Below are positions 62,688 to 64,000 of a DNA stretch of 64,000 bases, in pieces. Source of the stretch: Psychroflexus planctonicus (GTDB taxonomy: Bacteria > Bacteroidota > Bacteroidia > Flavobacteriales > Flavobacteriaceae). Under the pieces are notes generated by a model. The model was given only the letters and a program-made list of their open reading frames with translations, made no database searches and was not told the origin of the DNA. Every line of letters begins with the position of its first letter. Position 1 is the stretch's first letter. The stretch spans positions 186,001-250,000 of the forward strand of contig NZ_BMGM01000003.1 of the NCBI RefSeq assembly GCF_014640195.1, in the 5' to 3' direction. A program made the translations under genes and the position numbers.

Positions 62688-64000
62688 TTATGGTTTAGCA
62701 TTTGTATTTAAGAAGTCAATTTTTTCGTTAACCAATTTGCCTATATTAGATCCTTGAGTAATTCCTTCAAATACAGCTGAATCGTAATGTATTCCTCCGT
62801 ATACTCTACTTCTTGCGGCTTCATTTGCTGCATCCTTAAAAGAATTGAATTTTCTGGAAGGCAAGCCATAAGGAATTTCTGTAGTATCTAAAAAACCAAA
62901 GTTTTCTCCAAACATATCTGTTAGGACTTCTGCTGCTGAGTTGGAAACAACAGAATGACCGCTTGTATATTCTGGAAATGGTGGTGTTTGTAAAATAGGC
63001 AGCCATTCAGAATCTATATATTTGGTAATGAGTGTTTCTGGCCTTACTAAATTACTGCGGTATTTTTCATCCCAACAACTTATAAAAGCATCTGCAATAG
63101 CAATTGAAGTTTTAGTTTGCGCATAAACCGATTTTTTAAAATCGGCTTCTGTTTCATTACATGCAATTTTACAAATACCTACCCAATGTGCACCAGGTGA
63201 TATTTTTTTATCAGCAAACATAAAATGCCCTTTATTCACTGAAACAAAGGGATTACAATCCCAAAATCTAGCGATAGCTATTTCTTCACTTTCATCTCCT
63301 GCTCCTCTAATTGTATTATTGATATTATAAACCGAAATTAACTCTTTATAAAATTTAGAACCCGGTTCTAGTGAAAACTCAGGAGGTGGCACAGGCTTAA
63401 ATTGTGAAGCTGAATCTAAAACAAAAGGTCTAAGTTTATTCCAATGTGGTTCAATTCCTTTCATATAAGCCGGTGGTGTAGGTTGCCAAACAGATGGATC
63501 TTCAGAAAATATATTATAGTCTGGCATATTTCGCGTTTCAACATAACCGTCCATTTGCATCCAATTGATAATTTGCTCAGCCACTTGAATACCATGTTTT
63601 TTGGATACTTCAAATTCAACAGGATTGATTTTCTTCCATTCTAGATATAAACTGTCTCGATAGTTGGTGATTATTTCTTTAGAAAAAACTAACTCACTAG
63701 AAACATTGATATACGCAATTAATGATGCTAAATTTAAATTTAACTGGGCTTGAACTGGAATTGCCTCGTAATTTTGTAAGCCGTTTAGTTGATTTGTAAG
63801 CGGAAAATATTTTTCACTTTTATCACTAAAGGTCTGGTAAGCTGCAATATTTGGATAAACGTAAATTCTACTAGCTACAGGAGGAGAAAAAATATCATGC
63901 ACCATAACTTCAGTAAGTTTATCTATTGCATGATGATAATGCTCTCTCTCTATTTTAATAGACTGTTTGTTTTCTTGACAAGCTAGTAAGCTTAAAAAAA
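62688..64000 (-). CDS. Vanadium-dependent haloperoxidase / PAP2-family lipoprotein, N-terminus beyond window
   Basis: The frame stays open to the window edge. Upstream of the internal Met at 63905 it reads FLSLLACQENKQSIKIEREH, a lipobox (LLAC), so the true start lies past 64000 and the Met at 63905 is not the start. The C-terminal half has the vanadate/phosphate-binding residues of the family: RPETLI, PFPEYTSGHSVVSNSAAEVL and SRVYGGIHYDSAVFEG. Members are either haloperoxidases or acid phosphatases; which one cannot be decided here. Confidence 0.85.
   Translation of the reverse strand, partial: FLSLLACQENKQSIKIEREHYHHAIDKLTEVMVHDIFSPPVASRIYVYPNIAAYQTFSDKSEKYFPLTNQLNGLQNYEAIPVQAQLNLNLASLIAYINVSSELVFSKEIITNYRDSLYLEWKKINPVEFEVSKKHGIQVAEQIINWMQMDGYVETRNMPDYNIFSEDPSVWQPTPPAYMKGIEPHWNKLRPFVLDSASQFKPVPPPEFSLEPGSKFYKELISVYNINNTIRGAGDESEEIAIARFWDCNPFVSVNKGHFMFADKKISPGAHWVGICKIACNETEADFKKSVYAQTKTSIAIADAFISCWDEKYRSNLVRPETLITKYIDSEWLPILQTPPFPEYTSGHSVVSNSAAEVLTDMFGENFGFLDTTEIPYGLPSRKFNSFKDAANEAARSRVYGGIHYDSAVFEGITQGSNIGKLVNEKIDFLNTNAKP

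Overview
The window is an AT-rich chromosomal stretch from a member of the Bacteroidota, almost certainly family Flavobacteriaceae. The evidence is the bamD-rpoZ-coaBC order, TonB receptors paired with lipoproteins, FecI/FecR signalling, DUF4856/imelysin/HTTM iron genes, a CzcA permease fused to a TolC domain, and TAnnTTTG-type -7 promoter boxes. Genus cannot be fixed from the sequence alone. No rRNA, tRNA, CRISPR array or transposase was found.

Layout. 1-11 kb (minus strand) is housekeeping: coaBC (cut by the window edge), rpoZ, bamD, dapA with a DUF6913 gene, a large AsmA-like protein, a CPA2 cation/proton antiporter, a hemerythrin and a gapN-type dehydrogenase. 11.4-23 kb (plus strand) is a metal/redox block: a His-rich small exported protein, a CzcA-TolC fusion, a CzcB adaptor, a two-component system, and then a compact thioredoxin-ApbE-DUF4266-DUF3570-cytochrome b operon. 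A RES/Xre toxin-antitoxin pair follows on the minus strand. 24.5-35.4 kb (minus) holds an OprD-like porin, an iron-uptake operon (DUF4856, imelysin, HTTM, TonB receptor), cydAB and an OsmC protein. 35.6-39.8 kb (plus) has an amidohydrolase and a copper-type TonB receptor with a small Cys-containing partner. 39.9-48.3 kb has an orphan TPR histidine kinase and a FecI/FecR/FecA-like surface-signalling system with two divergent lipoproteins. 48.4-61.2 kb has two tripartite RND efflux operons. A lipoprotein and a vanadium-haloperoxidase/PAP2 lipoprotein (cut by the edge) close the window.

Regulation read from the DNA. Three promoters of the surface-signalling system share one bipartite element, TAGGGTA, 15 bases, then GTTWWA. 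It is probably the target of the locus's own ECF sigma factor. Four other promoters (porin, cydAB, copper uptake, first RND operon) carry a GTAAC-N4-GTTAC palindrome at exactly the same distance from a TAnnTTTG-like box, implying one Crp/Fnr-type activator. Two tandem 11-bp repeats just after the metal sensor kinase gene sit in front of the ApbE operon and tie it to that two-component system.

Genome dynamics. The last 78 codons of the first RND permease recur, about 94% identical, at 61261-61497, followed by a terminator. The 6.9 kb between the copies (a lipoprotein plus the second RND operon) looks like an insertion flanked by imperfect direct repeats.
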